In this document: positions 51,102 to 60,353 of the stretch, one piece after another
Numbering within the stretch: position 1 is the stretch's first letter
How the letters are laid out: every line of letters starts with the position of its first letter
NCBI GenBank assembly: GCA_045615765.1
Contig: JAZLFM010000010.1
Span: forward strand, 62,001-126,000
Direction: 5' to 3'
Length of the DNA stretch: 64,000 bases
Origin: UBA1715 sp045615765
Lineage (GTDB): Bacteria > Bacteroidota > Bacteroidia > Bacteroidales > UBA1715
Position numbers and translations under genes: made by a program
The notes under the pieces: generated by a model
What the model was told of the DNA's origin: nothing
Seen by the model: only the letters and a program-made list of their open reading frames with translations
Databases searched by the model: none

Positions 51102-51653
51102 ATGAGATTTAGTAAACTTGTTCTGTTATTAGGAATGTTGATAGTAAGTACTACAGCATTTGCCCAGTATGACGACGATGAAACTGTACAATCAAGAAAG
51201 AGTACACATAAAAAGGAAAAAGTACATTCTGGTCCTGCGGCAAAAAGTCGCGACATGAAGAAGCAAGACAACTTCAAATCAAGTGTAAACAAGACTACAC
51301 ACTTGAGTAAGAAAGAACAAGCAAAGCTACAAGCAAAGAAGGAAAAAGAACATCAAAAACGTTTCGAGGCTAACCGCAAGAGAATGCAGGATAAAAAGAC
51401 TTTGAAACGCATGAAACAAAACGAGAAATATTCATATCGCACAAATGCGGCGAAAGGAAAATCATGGCAAAGTCGAAAGCATGATTCTAAAACAACGAAA
51501 GCAAACAAAAAACGAGCGAAAGCACTCGAAAAACGACAAGACGAAGCACGCGATAGATACGAAAACAAAGACTACAAACCAGGAGCACGAAAAACTACTC
51601 GTAAAGGTAAAATTCGCGAATTCCAAAATCCGTTTAAACGAGACAAGAAATAA
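51102..51653 (+). CDS. Exported very basic Lys/Arg-rich protein
   Basis: The 183-residue protein has a signal peptide (MRFSKLVLLLGMLIVSTTAF) and a mature part dominated by Lys, Arg and Gln (KLQAKKEKEHQKRFEANRKR; TKANKKRAKALEKRQDEARD), with little hydrophobic content. It would be disordered or helical and may bind the anionic envelope or extracellular DNA. No family recognised. It overlaps the following TPR gene by one base. Confidence 0.8.
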   Translation: MRFSKLVLLLGMLIVSTTAFAQYDDDETVQSRKSTHKKEKVHSGPAAKSRDMKKQDNFKSSVNKTTHLSKKEQAKLQAKKEKEHQKRFEANRKRMQDKKTLKRMKQNEKYSYRTNAAKGKSWQSRKHDSKTTKANKKRAKALEKRQDEARDRYENKDYKPGARKTTRKGKIREFQNPFKRDKK

Positions 51654-52600
51654 TGAAACGCTATTGCTGGGAAATAGTTATTGCTCTGCTTATTTCAATA
51701 ACAGCACAAGCCCAACAATGTGATTCTCTCTACATTGCCTCACTAAAGTTATATGATAGAGAAAATTATAACGGTTCATTAGAGGCAATAAATAGCGTTA
51801 TTGCAAACTGTGGCAACAAAGTTGACTATCAACTGCACCGAGCAAAATGTTATTCCGAACTGAAAGATACCAAGGGTAAACTAGCCGCTCTTAACGCGGC
51901 TTTAGCCCTTGATTCAAATTGTATCGCAGCTTTATCAGAAAAAGCAGCAATGTATATGTCGGCCGATATATATTCGTCTGCAATAAAATGCTACACAAAA
52001 ATATTATCGCTTGTCCCAACAACAGACACAACCGTCCGCCTATACCTTACAAATCTTGGCGCATTGTATGTACATACAAACCAAAATACCAAAGCATTCA
52101 ACTTACTTTGGGATTATTGCCAAAAAGATTCTTCGACGGACAATGAACATTTGCTAATTAACCTTGCTGCATCTGCTATCTACATAGGGAAATACACGGA
52201 AGCAGAATGGGCCCTATCCAAGATACTAAGTGACAATCCCGCGAATGTAAAAGCGCTTGTTAATATGGGACTTTGCAAAGAAGGTCAAAAAGAATATGAG
52301 TCTGCAATCTCATATTACGACAAAGCAATGACATTAGTTCCTGATGACGCATACGCGTGGAATAACCGTGGTTTTGCCTACTATATGCAAGGAGATTACA
52401 AATCTGCTCTTAACGACATAGAAAAATCTCTCAGTATCGATCCTTCAAATTCATACGCATATAAAAACAAAGCCTTAGTTTTAATTGCGATGGGAAAGAA
52501 AAAAGATGCTTGTAAAAATCTAGAACAAGCTATCGCAACAGGATTCACCGAAATGTATGGCAACGAAGTTCTGCAATTAATAGAACAAAACTGCCGCTAA
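51653..52600 (+). CDS. Exported TPR-repeat protein
   Basis: The 315-residue protein has a signal peptide (WEIVIALLISITAQAQQ) and about six tetratricopeptide repeats (for example YESAISYYDKAMTLVPDDAY and YKSALNDIEKSLSIDPSNSY). A periplasmic protein-interaction scaffold. It is coupled to the basic protein gene upstream (TAATG) and followed by polA after 12 bases. Confidence 0.9.
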   Translation: MKRYCWEIVIALLISITAQAQQCDSLYIASLKLYDRENYNGSLEAINSVIANCGNKVDYQLHRAKCYSELKDTKGKLAALNAALALDSNCIAALSEKAAMYMSADIYSSAIKCYTKILSLVPTTDTTVRLYLTNLGALYVHTNQNTKAFNLLWDYCQKDSSTDNEHLLINLAASAIYIGKYTEAEWALSKILSDNPANVKALVNMGLCKEGQKEYESAISYYDKAMTLVPDDAYAWNNRGFAYYMQGDYKSALNDIEKSLSIDPSNSYAYKNKALVLIAMGKKKDACKNLEQAIATGFTEMYGNEVLQLIEQNCR

Positions 52601-52612
52601 AATACTACCACA

Positions 52613-55375
52613 ATGGAAGAAAAGAAACTGTTTCTCATAGACGGACACGCCGTTTTATACCGATCATATTTTGCATTCATTAACAATCCTCGTATAAATT
52701 CCAAGGGTGTTAATACCTCAGCAGTTTTTGGATTCGTGAACACAATCTATGAGATGATGCGTTCGCAAAAACCTACTCACATTGGAGTGGTATTCGACCC
52801 AAAAGGGAAAACATTTCGCCATACGATGTACGAAGCCTATAAGGCTAACCGACAAGCTACTCCCGAAGACCTAAAGGCAGCGATACCCGAGGTCATAGAA
52901 ATAATTCAAGCTATGAATATCCCGGTTGTACAAATCGAAGGATACGAGGCTGACGATGTAATCGGAACACTTGCAAAACAAGCTGCCCGCAAAGACTTTA
53001 TGGTCTATATGGTTACACCAGATAAAGACTATGCCCAATTAGTCGAAGACTCAATTTATATGTACCGCCTAGGACACAACGGCATAGACATTATGGGACC
53101 ACAACAAGTTGCCGACAAGTTTTCAGTTAAAAGACCTGAACAAGTTATCGACCTATTGGGACTCTGGGGCGATAGCGCCGACAATATTCCTGGAGCTCCA
53201 GGTGTAGGCGAAAAAACAGCCAAAGCACTCATTGCACAATACGATAGCATTGAAGGCATCTATGAACACATCGAAGAACTAAAAGGAAAACAAAAGGAAA
53301 AAATGATTGCGGCAAAAGAACAAGTTCTTTTATCGAAAGAACTTGCCACAATTTGCACACAAGTTCCTATCTCCTTCGACGACTATAACTTTGAGAAGGA
53401 ACCTTTTAATGCCGATGCTTTACAAGCAAAATTCACAGAACTAGAATTTGTAGGATTGGCTCAAAAGATGCTAAAAACAACCATAGAACCACAAAAGATA
53501 GAGAAGAAAGTTGTAGAACAAAACACATCGGACACACAGTTAGATTTATTCGCAGAACCTGCTACTACACAGCAAGAACCTGTACAAACACAGAATTTTC
53601 AAAACTACCATATTGTTAGAGACGTAGATTCATTCTTAAAGTTGTTATCTAAACAGCTAACTATCAGTTACACAATATGTACTGACACAACAACGACTGT
53701 TGATGCGCGTATTCTCGGTTTTGCTTTTGCTTGGAAATATGGGGAAGCTCATTATGTGGCTGTGCCTACAAATCCTGACGAGCATAACGAACTCATACAA
53801 AAACTAAAACCTATCTTTAATTCGTGCTCTAAAAAATTCACATACGACATAAAGCAAAGTGTATCAATACTTTCGCACTACGACATCAACATTTATGGTG
53901 AATTACACGATATACAACTTGCACATTATGTTCTACAACCAGAATTACGACATTCATTAGACACTATTGCAAGACAATATTTAGGTGCAAAAATGCTTCG
54001 TATTGAAGATTTTTCGAATACAAAAGCGGCACAATTCTCATTTAAAAATTGTTCGTTAGACCAACAGAAAAACTACTTCTGCGAACAAGCCGACATTATT
54101 TTTCAAACGGCTCCTTTAATTGAAAAAGAACTTAACGAACGAAATCAGTATGACCTATATCTAAAAATAGAATGTCCTTTAGCTTCCGTATTAAGCAAGA
54201 TGGAAATGGCTGGCGTAAAAATTGATTCTAACGCATTACATACATCATCGAAAACGATAAGCGAAGAAGTACAAAAGATAGAAAATCGCATATATGAATT
54301 GGCTGGTGAAACATTTAATATTGGTTCACCAAAACAATTAGGAGAAATATTATTTGACAAACTCGCAATTGTAGAAAAAGCCAAGAAAACAAAGACCAAG
54401 CAATACGCCACAGGCGAAGAAGTTCTCGACAAACTTCGTGATACTCACGAGATTATTCCTTTAATTTTGGAATATCGAGAAATGAAGAAATTGCTTTCTA
54501 CTTACATCGATGCTTTACCACAATTGGTAAATGCACGCACGGGGAAAATACACGCTTCGTTCAACCAAGCGGTAGTCGCAACCGGCCGACTAAGTTCCAC
54601 AAACCCCAACCTTCAGAATATTCCTGTCCGTACCGAAATGGGACGAGAAATACGCAAGGTTTTCATTCCATCCGAACCTGGAAATATTTTCTTATCTGCA
54701 GATTACTCCCAAATAGAACTCCGACTTATCGCCCACTTTAGCGGTGACGAGCATTTTATTTCTGCATTCAAGAACGGAGAAGATATACACCGCGCAACTG
54801 CTGCCAAAATATTCGGTGTTTCGTTGGAAGAAGTTACAGCAGACCAAAGAAGAAAAGCTAAATCTGCAAACTTTGCCATATCTTACGGAACTACAGCATT
54901 TGGTCTTTCGCAGACATTAAATATCCCTCGCAAAGAAGCACAAGAATTAATAGACAGTTACTTTGCCAACTATCCGAAAGTAAAAGCTTTAATGGATTCG
55001 TATATAGATATGGCACGCAATAAAGGTTATGTAGAAACTATGTTCAACCGTCGTAGGTATTTACCTGACATCAACTCGCAAAATGCCACTATACGCGGTG
55101 TAGCAGAGCGAAATGCCATTAACGCACCTGTACAAGGTTCAGCTGCCGATATTATAAAAATTGCAATGATAAACATTGCAACGAAAATGGAAGAACAAAA
55201 ACTTCGTAGCCGTATGATTTTACAAGTACACGACGAACTCAATTTCGATGTGTTCCCCGATGAATTAGATACGATGAAGAAAATTGTTACAGAAGAAATG
55301 CAAAATGCGGTAACATTGCAAGTACCACTTATTGCAGAAATGGGAGTAGGAACAAACTGGTTAGAAGCGCATTAG
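52613..55375 (+). CDS. polA: DNA polymerase I
   Basis: The 920-residue protein has a 5'-nuclease domain (1 to about 290: LFLIDGHAVLYRSYFAF, VVFDPKGKTFRHTMYEAYKA, EGYEADDVIGTLA), a 3'-exonuclease-like domain (about 330-500), and the polymerase domain with motif A DYSQIELRLIAHFSGD, motif B RRKAKSANFAISYG and motif C LQVHDELNFD. It fills gaps and removes primers. The exonuclease I motif reads TDTTTT where active enzymes have D-T-E, and the exonuclease III region reads YFCEQAD with Gln in the place of an essential Asp, so proofreading is probably lost. Confidence 0.98.
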   Translation: MEEKKLFLIDGHAVLYRSYFAFINNPRINSKGVNTSAVFGFVNTIYEMMRSQKPTHIGVVFDPKGKTFRHTMYEAYKANRQATPEDLKAAIPEVIEIIQAMNIPVVQIEGYEADDVIGTLAKQAARKDFMVYMVTPDKDYAQLVEDSIYMYRLGHNGIDIMGPQQVADKFSVKRPEQVIDLLGLWGDSADNIPGAPGVGEKTAKALIAQYDSIEGIYEHIEELKGKQKEKMIAAKEQVLLSKELATICTQVPISFDDYNFEKEPFNADALQAKFTELEFVGLAQKMLKTTIEPQKIEKKVVEQNTSDTQLDLFAEPATTQQEPVQTQNFQNYHIVRDVDSFLKLLSKQLTISYTICTDTTTTVDARILGFAFAWKYGEAHYVAVPTNPDEHNELIQKLKPIFNSCSKKFTYDIKQSVSILSHYDINIYGELHDIQLAHYVLQPELRHSLDTIARQYLGAKMLRIEDFSNTKAAQFSFKNCSLDQQKNYFCEQADIIFQTAPLIEKELNERNQYDLYLKIECPLASVLSKMEMAGVKIDSNALHTSSKTISEEVQKIENRIYELAGETFNIGSPKQLGEILFDKLAIVEKAKKTKTKQYATGEEVLDKLRDTHEIIPLILEYREMKKLLSTYIDALPQLVNARTGKIHASFNQAVVATGRLSSTNPNLQNIPVRTEMGREIRKVFIPSEPGNIFLSADYSQIELRLIAHFSGDEHFISAFKNGEDIHRATAAKIFGVSLEEVTADQRRKAKSANFAISYGTTAFGLSQTLNIPRKEAQELIDSYFANYPKVKALMDSYIDMARNKGYVETMFNRRRYLPDINSQNATIRGVAERNAINAPVQGSAADIIKIAMINIATKMEEQKLRSRMILQVHDELNFDVFPDELDTMKKIVTEEMQNAVTLQVPLIAEMGVGTNWLEAH

Positions 55376-55385
55376 AAATGTAAAA

Positions 55386-55868
55386 CTACATTTTCTTCAC
55401 ATAATTTGTTGTAGAAAATCCAGTAACAAAATCAATAGTTTTCACTTCGCCACCATTGGCAAGGACTTCTTTTGCACCAACAATGTTTTCAACCGAGTAG
55501 TCACTTCCTTTTACAAGAACATCGGGAAGTAACGACGAAATTAGGTTCAACGGCGTATCTTCATCAAACAAGATAACAAGATCTATAAACTCAAAACTTG
55601 CAATCGTCAAAGCCCTTGATTCTTCTTCTTTTATTGGACGACTCTCGCCTTTCAATCTTTTAATAGACGCGTCTGTATTCAATCCTAATATCAATTTTGA
55701 TCCAAGGTCTCGTGCCTTTGCCAAATAGTAAATATGTCCTTTATGGATTATATCGAAACAACCATTGGTAAACACTATCTTTTCGCCTTGTTTTTTCCAA
55801 CCATCAACAATTTGTAACGCCTCATCTAGTGAAACAATTTTATGCAATATTGTATCTAACTGATTCAT
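55386..55868 (-). CDS. RfaE2-like D-glycero-beta-D-manno-heptose 1-phosphate adenylyltransferase
   Basis: The 160-residue nucleotidyltransferase has the H-x-G-H-like motif in GCFDIIHKGHIYYLAKARDL and the motif LKGESRPI found in RfaE domain 2. It would activate heptose phosphate to ADP-heptose for the LPS core. A related cytidylyltransferase role is possible. Its start overlaps the flippase-like gene by four bases. Confidence 0.9.
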   Translation of the reverse strand: MNQLDTILHKIVSLDEALQIVDGWKKQGEKIVFTNGCFDIIHKGHIYYLAKARDLGSKLILGLNTDASIKRLKGESRPIKEEESRALTIASFEFIDLVILFDEDTPLNLISSLLPDVLVKGSDYSVENIVGAKEVLANGGEVKTIDFVTGFSTTNYVKKM

Positions 55869-56857
55869 TGATTTTGCTTTTTACGAAAAACGAAAAATAA
55901 AGAAACTAGGCCTAAAAGTATCTCTAGAATCAACTGCGATTCATGGCTAATTGTTGCGTATAACAGTCCTACCGAATTGAAATCTAAATTATAGATTGTA
56001 AGAGCCAATGCAACGATATAATGATAAGCACCTATTCCACCTTGTACAGGAACTGCCATACCAATACTTCCAACCACCAACAAGAATAACCCATCAGCAA
56101 GACCAAGATGCGCAGTCGCAGGCAAAGCTAAACAAACAAACCAGGTCATTATCCAATAGCAAAGCCACAATGCTATTGTGTAAAAAACAAACAGACCTCG
56201 TTTTTCTAGTTTATATACCGAGGACAATCCCTCGAATATACCTTTACAGAATGATTTTATTTTATCAACGAACACATTGTTTTTTCCCTTAAATATGAAA
56301 TACAACACGATTCCAACCAACAAGGCTGCGCCTATTAAAACATATATATTCAAAGAAATAGACGAAAAGCGTGCCGCCGTAGGAGCTAAGACTTTGTCAC
56401 TAATAAAAGCGCCAAATAAATCAATTTGTAGGAAAAATGTAATAAACGCCAGCAAAAGCGTCACCAATACATCAAATGCACGTTCAACAATAACCGTCCC
56501 GATAAGTGTATCGAACGGAAGTTTTTCGGTTCTGTTCAAAGCACCACATCGTGCTATTTCGCCCACACGAGGCAATGCAAGATTGGCAAAATAGCCAAAC
56601 ATTTCTGCCCAGAAAGCATTTGCAAGACCTGGTTTATGATCACAAGTAGATTCAATAAGAAGATTCCATCGTGCCGCACGACAGAGATAGGCAATCATAG
56701 CCAGCACAAGTGCAAAACCTATCCACACGAAATTAGCGTGGATAATGTCATTCCACATTGCAGAAAAATCTACATCCTTAAAGACGAAAAATAGTAAGCC
56801 CACTCCTATCAGAGCAAAAACAATGTACGATATTGTTTTTGAAAGGCTTTTATTCAT
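55865..56857 (-). CDS. Flippase-like membrane protein (UPF0104 / lysylphosphatidylglycerol synthase TM type)
   Basis: The 330-residue protein has about eight hydrophobic helices and the family pattern LCRAARWNLLIESTCD, WAEMFGYFANLALPRVGEIA and AVPVQGGIGAYHYIVALAL. Members move lipids or modify polyprenyl sugars; the substrate is unknown. Third in the panC operon. Confidence 0.9.
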   Translation of the reverse strand: MNKSLSKTISYIVFALIGVGLLFFVFKDVDFSAMWNDIIHANFVWIGFALVLAMIAYLCRAARWNLLIESTCDHKPGLANAFWAEMFGYFANLALPRVGEIARCGALNRTEKLPFDTLIGTVIVERAFDVLVTLLLAFITFFLQIDLFGAFISDKVLAPTAARFSSISLNIYVLIGAALLVGIVLYFIFKGKNNVFVDKIKSFCKGIFEGLSSVYKLEKRGLFVFYTIALWLCYWIMTWFVCLALPATAHLGLADGLFLLVVGSIGMAVPVQGGIGAYHYIVALALTIYNLDFNSVGLLYATISHESQLILEILLGLVSLFFVFRKKQNQ

Positions 56858-56860
56858 ATA

Positions 56861-57211
56861 CTACACTAATTTATTGGTAGCAGTATCAGGGAAGACAACA
56901 GAAGGAGTGAATGTTTTTGCTTCTTCAAAATCCATTTGCGCATACGAAATAACTATGGCAATGTCGCCCACGGTAAACTTATGCGCAGCAGGTCCATTAA
57001 GACAAACAACACCACTATTGCGATCACCCTTAATCGCGTATGTTTCGATGCGTTCTCCCGTATTTAAATTCAAAACCTGAACCTTTTCGTTTGGAATAAT
57101 ATTAGCAGCCTCCATCAATGCTTCATCAAGAGTTATGCTTCCGATATAGTTTAGATTTGCCTCAGTAACAGTTACTCGATGAATCTTCGACTTCATTACT
57201 TCTATCATCAT
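56861..57211 (-). CDS. panD: Aspartate 1-decarboxylase
   Basis: The protein MMIEVMKSKIHRVTVTEANL of 116 residues contains the self-cleavage site Y-I-G-S (serine becomes the pyruvoyl cofactor) and the motif GDRNSGVVCLNGPAAHKFTV. It makes beta-alanine for pantothenate and so for coenzyme A. The start at 57211 is chosen; the longer frame from 57244 overlaps panC. It lies four bases after panC. Confidence 0.97.
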   Translation of the reverse strand: MMIEVMKSKIHRVTVTEANLNYIGSITLDEALMEAANIIPNEKVQVLNLNTGERIETYAIKGDRNSGVVCLNGPAAHKFTVGDIAIVISYAQMDFEEAKTFTPSVVFPDTATNKLV

Positions 57212-57215
57212 AGTG

Positions 57216-58073
57216 CTATTTGTTTTGTAATGTGATATTATCAATTAAACGAACATCCCCTACATTCACAGTAATACATCCGACAACCCATTCAGCCTCA
57301 TTCCACGAAGAAATTGGTTGCATAGTATAACCATTCACAACTTCAAAGTACTCAACCTCCAACAATGGGACATTGTTAACAGTATTTTCCACGAAAGTTT
57401 TCACCTCTTCCACCGAAGCAGTCTTTGCTTTTTCTACTGCTTTGAACAATGTTTGTGAAATCTGTACTGCTTGAATACGTTGTTCTGCATTCAAACGAGT
57501 ATTGCGGGAACTTAAAGCCAAACCATCATCTTCGCGAACAATAGGACAAGGAATAATTTCAATGTTTATTCCACGCTGACGTACCATCTCACGAATAATT
57601 GCGATTTGTTGAAAATCTTTCATTCCGAAATAACCTTTGTCGGCAGGAACAAGTTCGAACAAACGATGTACAACTATACCAACGCCATTAAAATGTCCAG
57701 GACGAGCAGCACCTTCCATCACCGCACCGATTGCTCCAAAATCATACGATTCAGTAACATTATCCAAACCTTCTGGATATATGGCTTCTATTGTTGGTAC
57801 AAAAGCGATATCAGCGCCAGCTTTTTCCAACAAAGCCAAATCAGCTTCCACTGTGCGTGGATATGTGAGAAGGTCATTCTTATTGTTGAACTGTGTTGGG
57901 TTCACAAATATACTCACAGCCGTACAGTCATTTTCTGCAATTGACCTCGACACTAATGAAATATGTCCTTGGTGAAGAGCGCCCATAGTTGGAACAAATC
58001 CTAGCGAGCGATTTGCCTTACGAACTTCTGCCACCGCATTCGTAATCTCTTCTCTTGTTCTGCAAACAATCAT
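57216..58073 (-). CDS. panC: Pantothenate synthetase
   Basis: The 285-residue enzyme joins pantoate and beta-alanine with ATP. It has the motifs FVPTMGALHQGHISLV (ATP-binding HIGH-like), VSIFVNPTQFNNKNDLLTYP and REDDGLALSSRNTRL (KMSKS-like). The start MIVCRTREEI at 58073 is chosen because the -7 element covers the upstream candidate at 58097. First gene of the panC-panD-flippase-rfaE2 operon. Confidence 0.98.
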   Translation of the reverse strand: MIVCRTREEITNAVAEVRKANRSLGFVPTMGALHQGHISLVSRSIAENDCTAVSIFVNPTQFNNKNDLLTYPRTVEADLALLEKAGADIAFVPTIEAIYPEGLDNVTESYDFGAIGAVMEGAARPGHFNGVGIVVHRLFELVPADKGYFGMKDFQQIAIIREMVRQRGINIEIIPCPIVREDDGLALSSRNTRLNAEQRIQAVQISQTLFKAVEKAKTASVEEVKTFVENTVNNVPLLEVEYFEVVNGYTMQPISSWNEAEWVVGCITVNVGDVRLIDNITLQNK

Positions 58074-58094
58074 TTCAATATCAAAAATTTGGAG

Positions 58095-58102
58095 CAAAGG
58101 TA
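58095..58102 (-). promoter_or_regulatory. -7 element of the panC operon
   Basis: On the minus strand TACCTTTG matches TAnnTTTG, 21 bases before the ATG at 58073. Confidence 0.6.
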
Positions 58103-58199
58103 TGTTTTTTTTTCACTATCGTTATTTTTTTCATAGTTTATTCAAACACTACAGTGTAGTTTTTTGAAATTTCTATAAAAATTCCCGAAAAAATTTTTA

Positions 58200-58207
58200 T
58201 AATTTTG
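58200..58207 (+). promoter_or_regulatory. -7 element of the short glycogen-synthase/DUF4270/glmS operon
   Basis: TAATTTTG matches TAnnTTTG, 20 bases before the ATG at 58228. Confidence 0.6.
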
Positions 58208-58227
58208 CATACGAAATTTTTTTTACG

Positions 58228-59037
58228 ATGAAAAAAGCAAAAGTCCTGTATGTAACTCAAGAAATGGCGAAATATCTTCCAGACACGGAAATGTCGTTAA
58301 AGAGTCGCTATTTACCTCAGTATATCCAAGAAAGCGGAAAAGAAATCCGTTGCTTTATGCCTCGATATGGATTAGTTAATGAACGAAGAAACCAACTACA
58401 CGAAGTAATTCGTTTGTCTGGTATGAATCTTATCATCGACGACACCGACCATCCACTTATTATTAAGGTCGCATCTATCCAACAAGCAAGATTACAGGTA
58501 TATTTCATCGACAATGATGAATTTTTCCACCGCAAAGCGATGTTCGTTGACGAAAGCGGCAAAGAATTCGAAGACAATGAAGACCGTATGATTTTCTTTG
58601 CTCGTGGTGTTTTGGAAACAGTAAAGAAACTACGTTGGGCTCCAGATATCGTTCACTGCCAAGGATGGTTCACTTCATTGCTTCCATTATATCTTAAAAA
58701 GACATTCTACGAAGATCCTTTATTTGCGAACGCAAAAGTTGTGTACTCATTATACAACAATTCTTTTGAAAAACCGTTCTCTAAAGACTTTGCCAATAAA
58801 ATTCATTTCGACGGTATTACTTCCGACGATATTGCATCAATAAAGAATAATGCCGACTGGTTGAGCATAAACAAATTAGCTATCGACCAAGCCGAAGGTA
58901 TTGTTCTTGGCGAAGAAAAAGTTAATGAAGAATTGTTACAATATTGTAAAGAAAAGAATAAGATAATCCTTCCATATCAAGGTCAAGAAGATTATACCCA
59001 AGCATATTCTGATTTTTACGATGGCTTATTAGACTAG
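58228..59037 (+). CDS. Short glycogen/starch-synthase-like protein (N-terminal GT5 domain only)
   Basis: The 269-residue protein matches the N-terminal domain of GT5 glycogen synthases (AKVLYVTQEMAKYLPDTEMS; ILLPRYG-like CFMPRYG; PDIVHCQGWFTSLLPLYLKK; NNSFEKPF in place of the N-x-x-x-Q-G motif). The C-terminal donor-binding lobe is missing, so it cannot work alone as a normal GT-B enzyme. This short form next to panC and DUF4270 is a conserved arrangement in Bacteroidetes, which argues against recent truncation. Function unknown. Confidence 0.88.
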   Translation: MKKAKVLYVTQEMAKYLPDTEMSLKSRYLPQYIQESGKEIRCFMPRYGLVNERRNQLHEVIRLSGMNLIIDDTDHPLIIKVASIQQARLQVYFIDNDEFFHRKAMFVDESGKEFEDNEDRMIFFARGVLETVKKLRWAPDIVHCQGWFTSLLPLYLKKTFYEDPLFANAKVVYSLYNNSFEKPFSKDFANKIHFDGITSDDIASIKNNADWLSINKLAIDQAEGIVLGEEKVNEELLQYCKEKNKIILPYQGQEDYTQAYSDFYDGLLD

Positions 59038-59041
59038 AACT

Positions 59042-60352
59042 ATGAATTTACACTTTCGTGTATTTGTACTGTTTCTCCTATCGCTTTTTTGTATTTCCTG
59101 CGAAAAAGAAAATCAAACGATAGGAATTGGTATGCTTCCCGACAGCGACCTATTAACAACAGCAGTAGATTCATCTACAATAATCACAATGCAAACTGTT
59201 GCCGACGATAGCACTCGTTCAACATTGGTGACATATATGCTTGGTGAAAACTACGATGAAAAATTTGGAAAAACTCGTGCCTCGTATGCAACCCGCCTTT
59301 ACATACAATCTATGATTGTAGATATGGCAGACTATAAATTAGACTCTGCTTGTTTTAGTTTAGCGAAATCAGCTAAATATGTATATGGCGACACTACTGT
59401 CGGACAGCAATTTTCTGTATATGAACTCAGTCAACCTATTACAGTTGAAGATTGTAAAAAATATGAGCAAACGGGTTCAAAACCAGCTTGGACATTTTCA
59501 GAAACAAATAAAATCTGCGACATACAAGTACCTGCCTACAAAGACACCCTTAAAACTTATAGTTGCAAGTTAGCCAAAGAATTCGCTACCGAATTATTCT
59601 CAACTATCACAGAATGCAGCAAAACAGACACTTCGTTACAATATGTAGATTCTCTGTTTATTAATAAGTTTTATGGTATCTATGTAACAACAAAAAACAA
59701 CACATTCAACGATAATCATTCTGTAATTGTTCATAGTTTGCCTAACATCACGTTCTATCTTTCTGGTAAGGACACAACGAAAACAATCATATTGGCTCCA
59801 TCGCCACAACCATACAACGAAGCATTAAAGACTGACCCAAGTCAAATTTATTTACAAGCGATAAACTTCTTTGAACACGATTATTCTACAACAGAAATCA
59901 CATTTAATACTGAAAGCAATACATCGTATGTACAAGGTTTTATGGGAGCAAAAACTAAGATAACATTCTCCGACCTTGAGAAATGGAGAGAGGCCGTTGA
60001 TTATAACACTCCTTCGGATTCTACCATTGTAATAAATTCGGCAAAATTATATCTTCCTATAAAGAAGTACGACACTTGGAATGAGTACCTTCCTCTGAAC
60101 TTCAGAGTGTACGATGAAACAAAAACGCCACACAAATTGGTGTACTCTACTCTATCAACAACAGAAGACAGTACAAATTTTATCTTTAATATCCATAGTT
60201 TCCTAATAACATTATACAATGGCAAGACAAAAGCGAACAATTTCTCATACGAAATTGCTATTCCTGAAAACAACGCATACGGGAATATGTTCGTTCTTGA
60301 TGGAACTACCGATCCTAAAAAATTGAAATTAGTAATAACATACACAAAATAA
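59042..60352 (+). CDS. DUF4270 lipoprotein
   Basis: The 436-residue protein has a lipoprotein signal (FVLFLLSLFCISCEKENQT) with Cys at residue 20 and the DUF4270 start pattern IGIGMLPDSDLLTTAVDSST. The rest is beta-rich (SAKLYLPIKKYDTWNEYLPL; FRVYDETKTPHKLVYSTL). An outer-membrane or surface lipoprotein of unknown function, conserved in this position in the phylum. It begins four bases after the glycogen-synthase-like gene. Confidence 0.92.
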   Translation: MNLHFRVFVLFLLSLFCISCEKENQTIGIGMLPDSDLLTTAVDSSTIITMQTVADDSTRSTLVTYMLGENYDEKFGKTRASYATRLYIQSMIVDMADYKLDSACFSLAKSAKYVYGDTTVGQQFSVYELSQPITVEDCKKYEQTGSKPAWTFSETNKICDIQVPAYKDTLKTYSCKLAKEFATELFSTITECSKTDTSLQYVDSLFINKFYGIYVTTKNNTFNDNHSVIVHSLPNITFYLSGKDTTKTIILAPSPQPYNEALKTDPSQIYLQAINFFEHDYSTTEITFNTESNTSYVQGFMGAKTKITFSDLEKWREAVDYNTPSDSTIVINSAKLYLPIKKYDTWNEYLPLNFRVYDETKTPHKLVYSTLSTTEDSTNFIFNIHSFLITLYNGKTKANNFSYEIAIPENNAYGNMFVLDGTTDPKKLKLVITYTK

Positions 60353-60353
60353 T

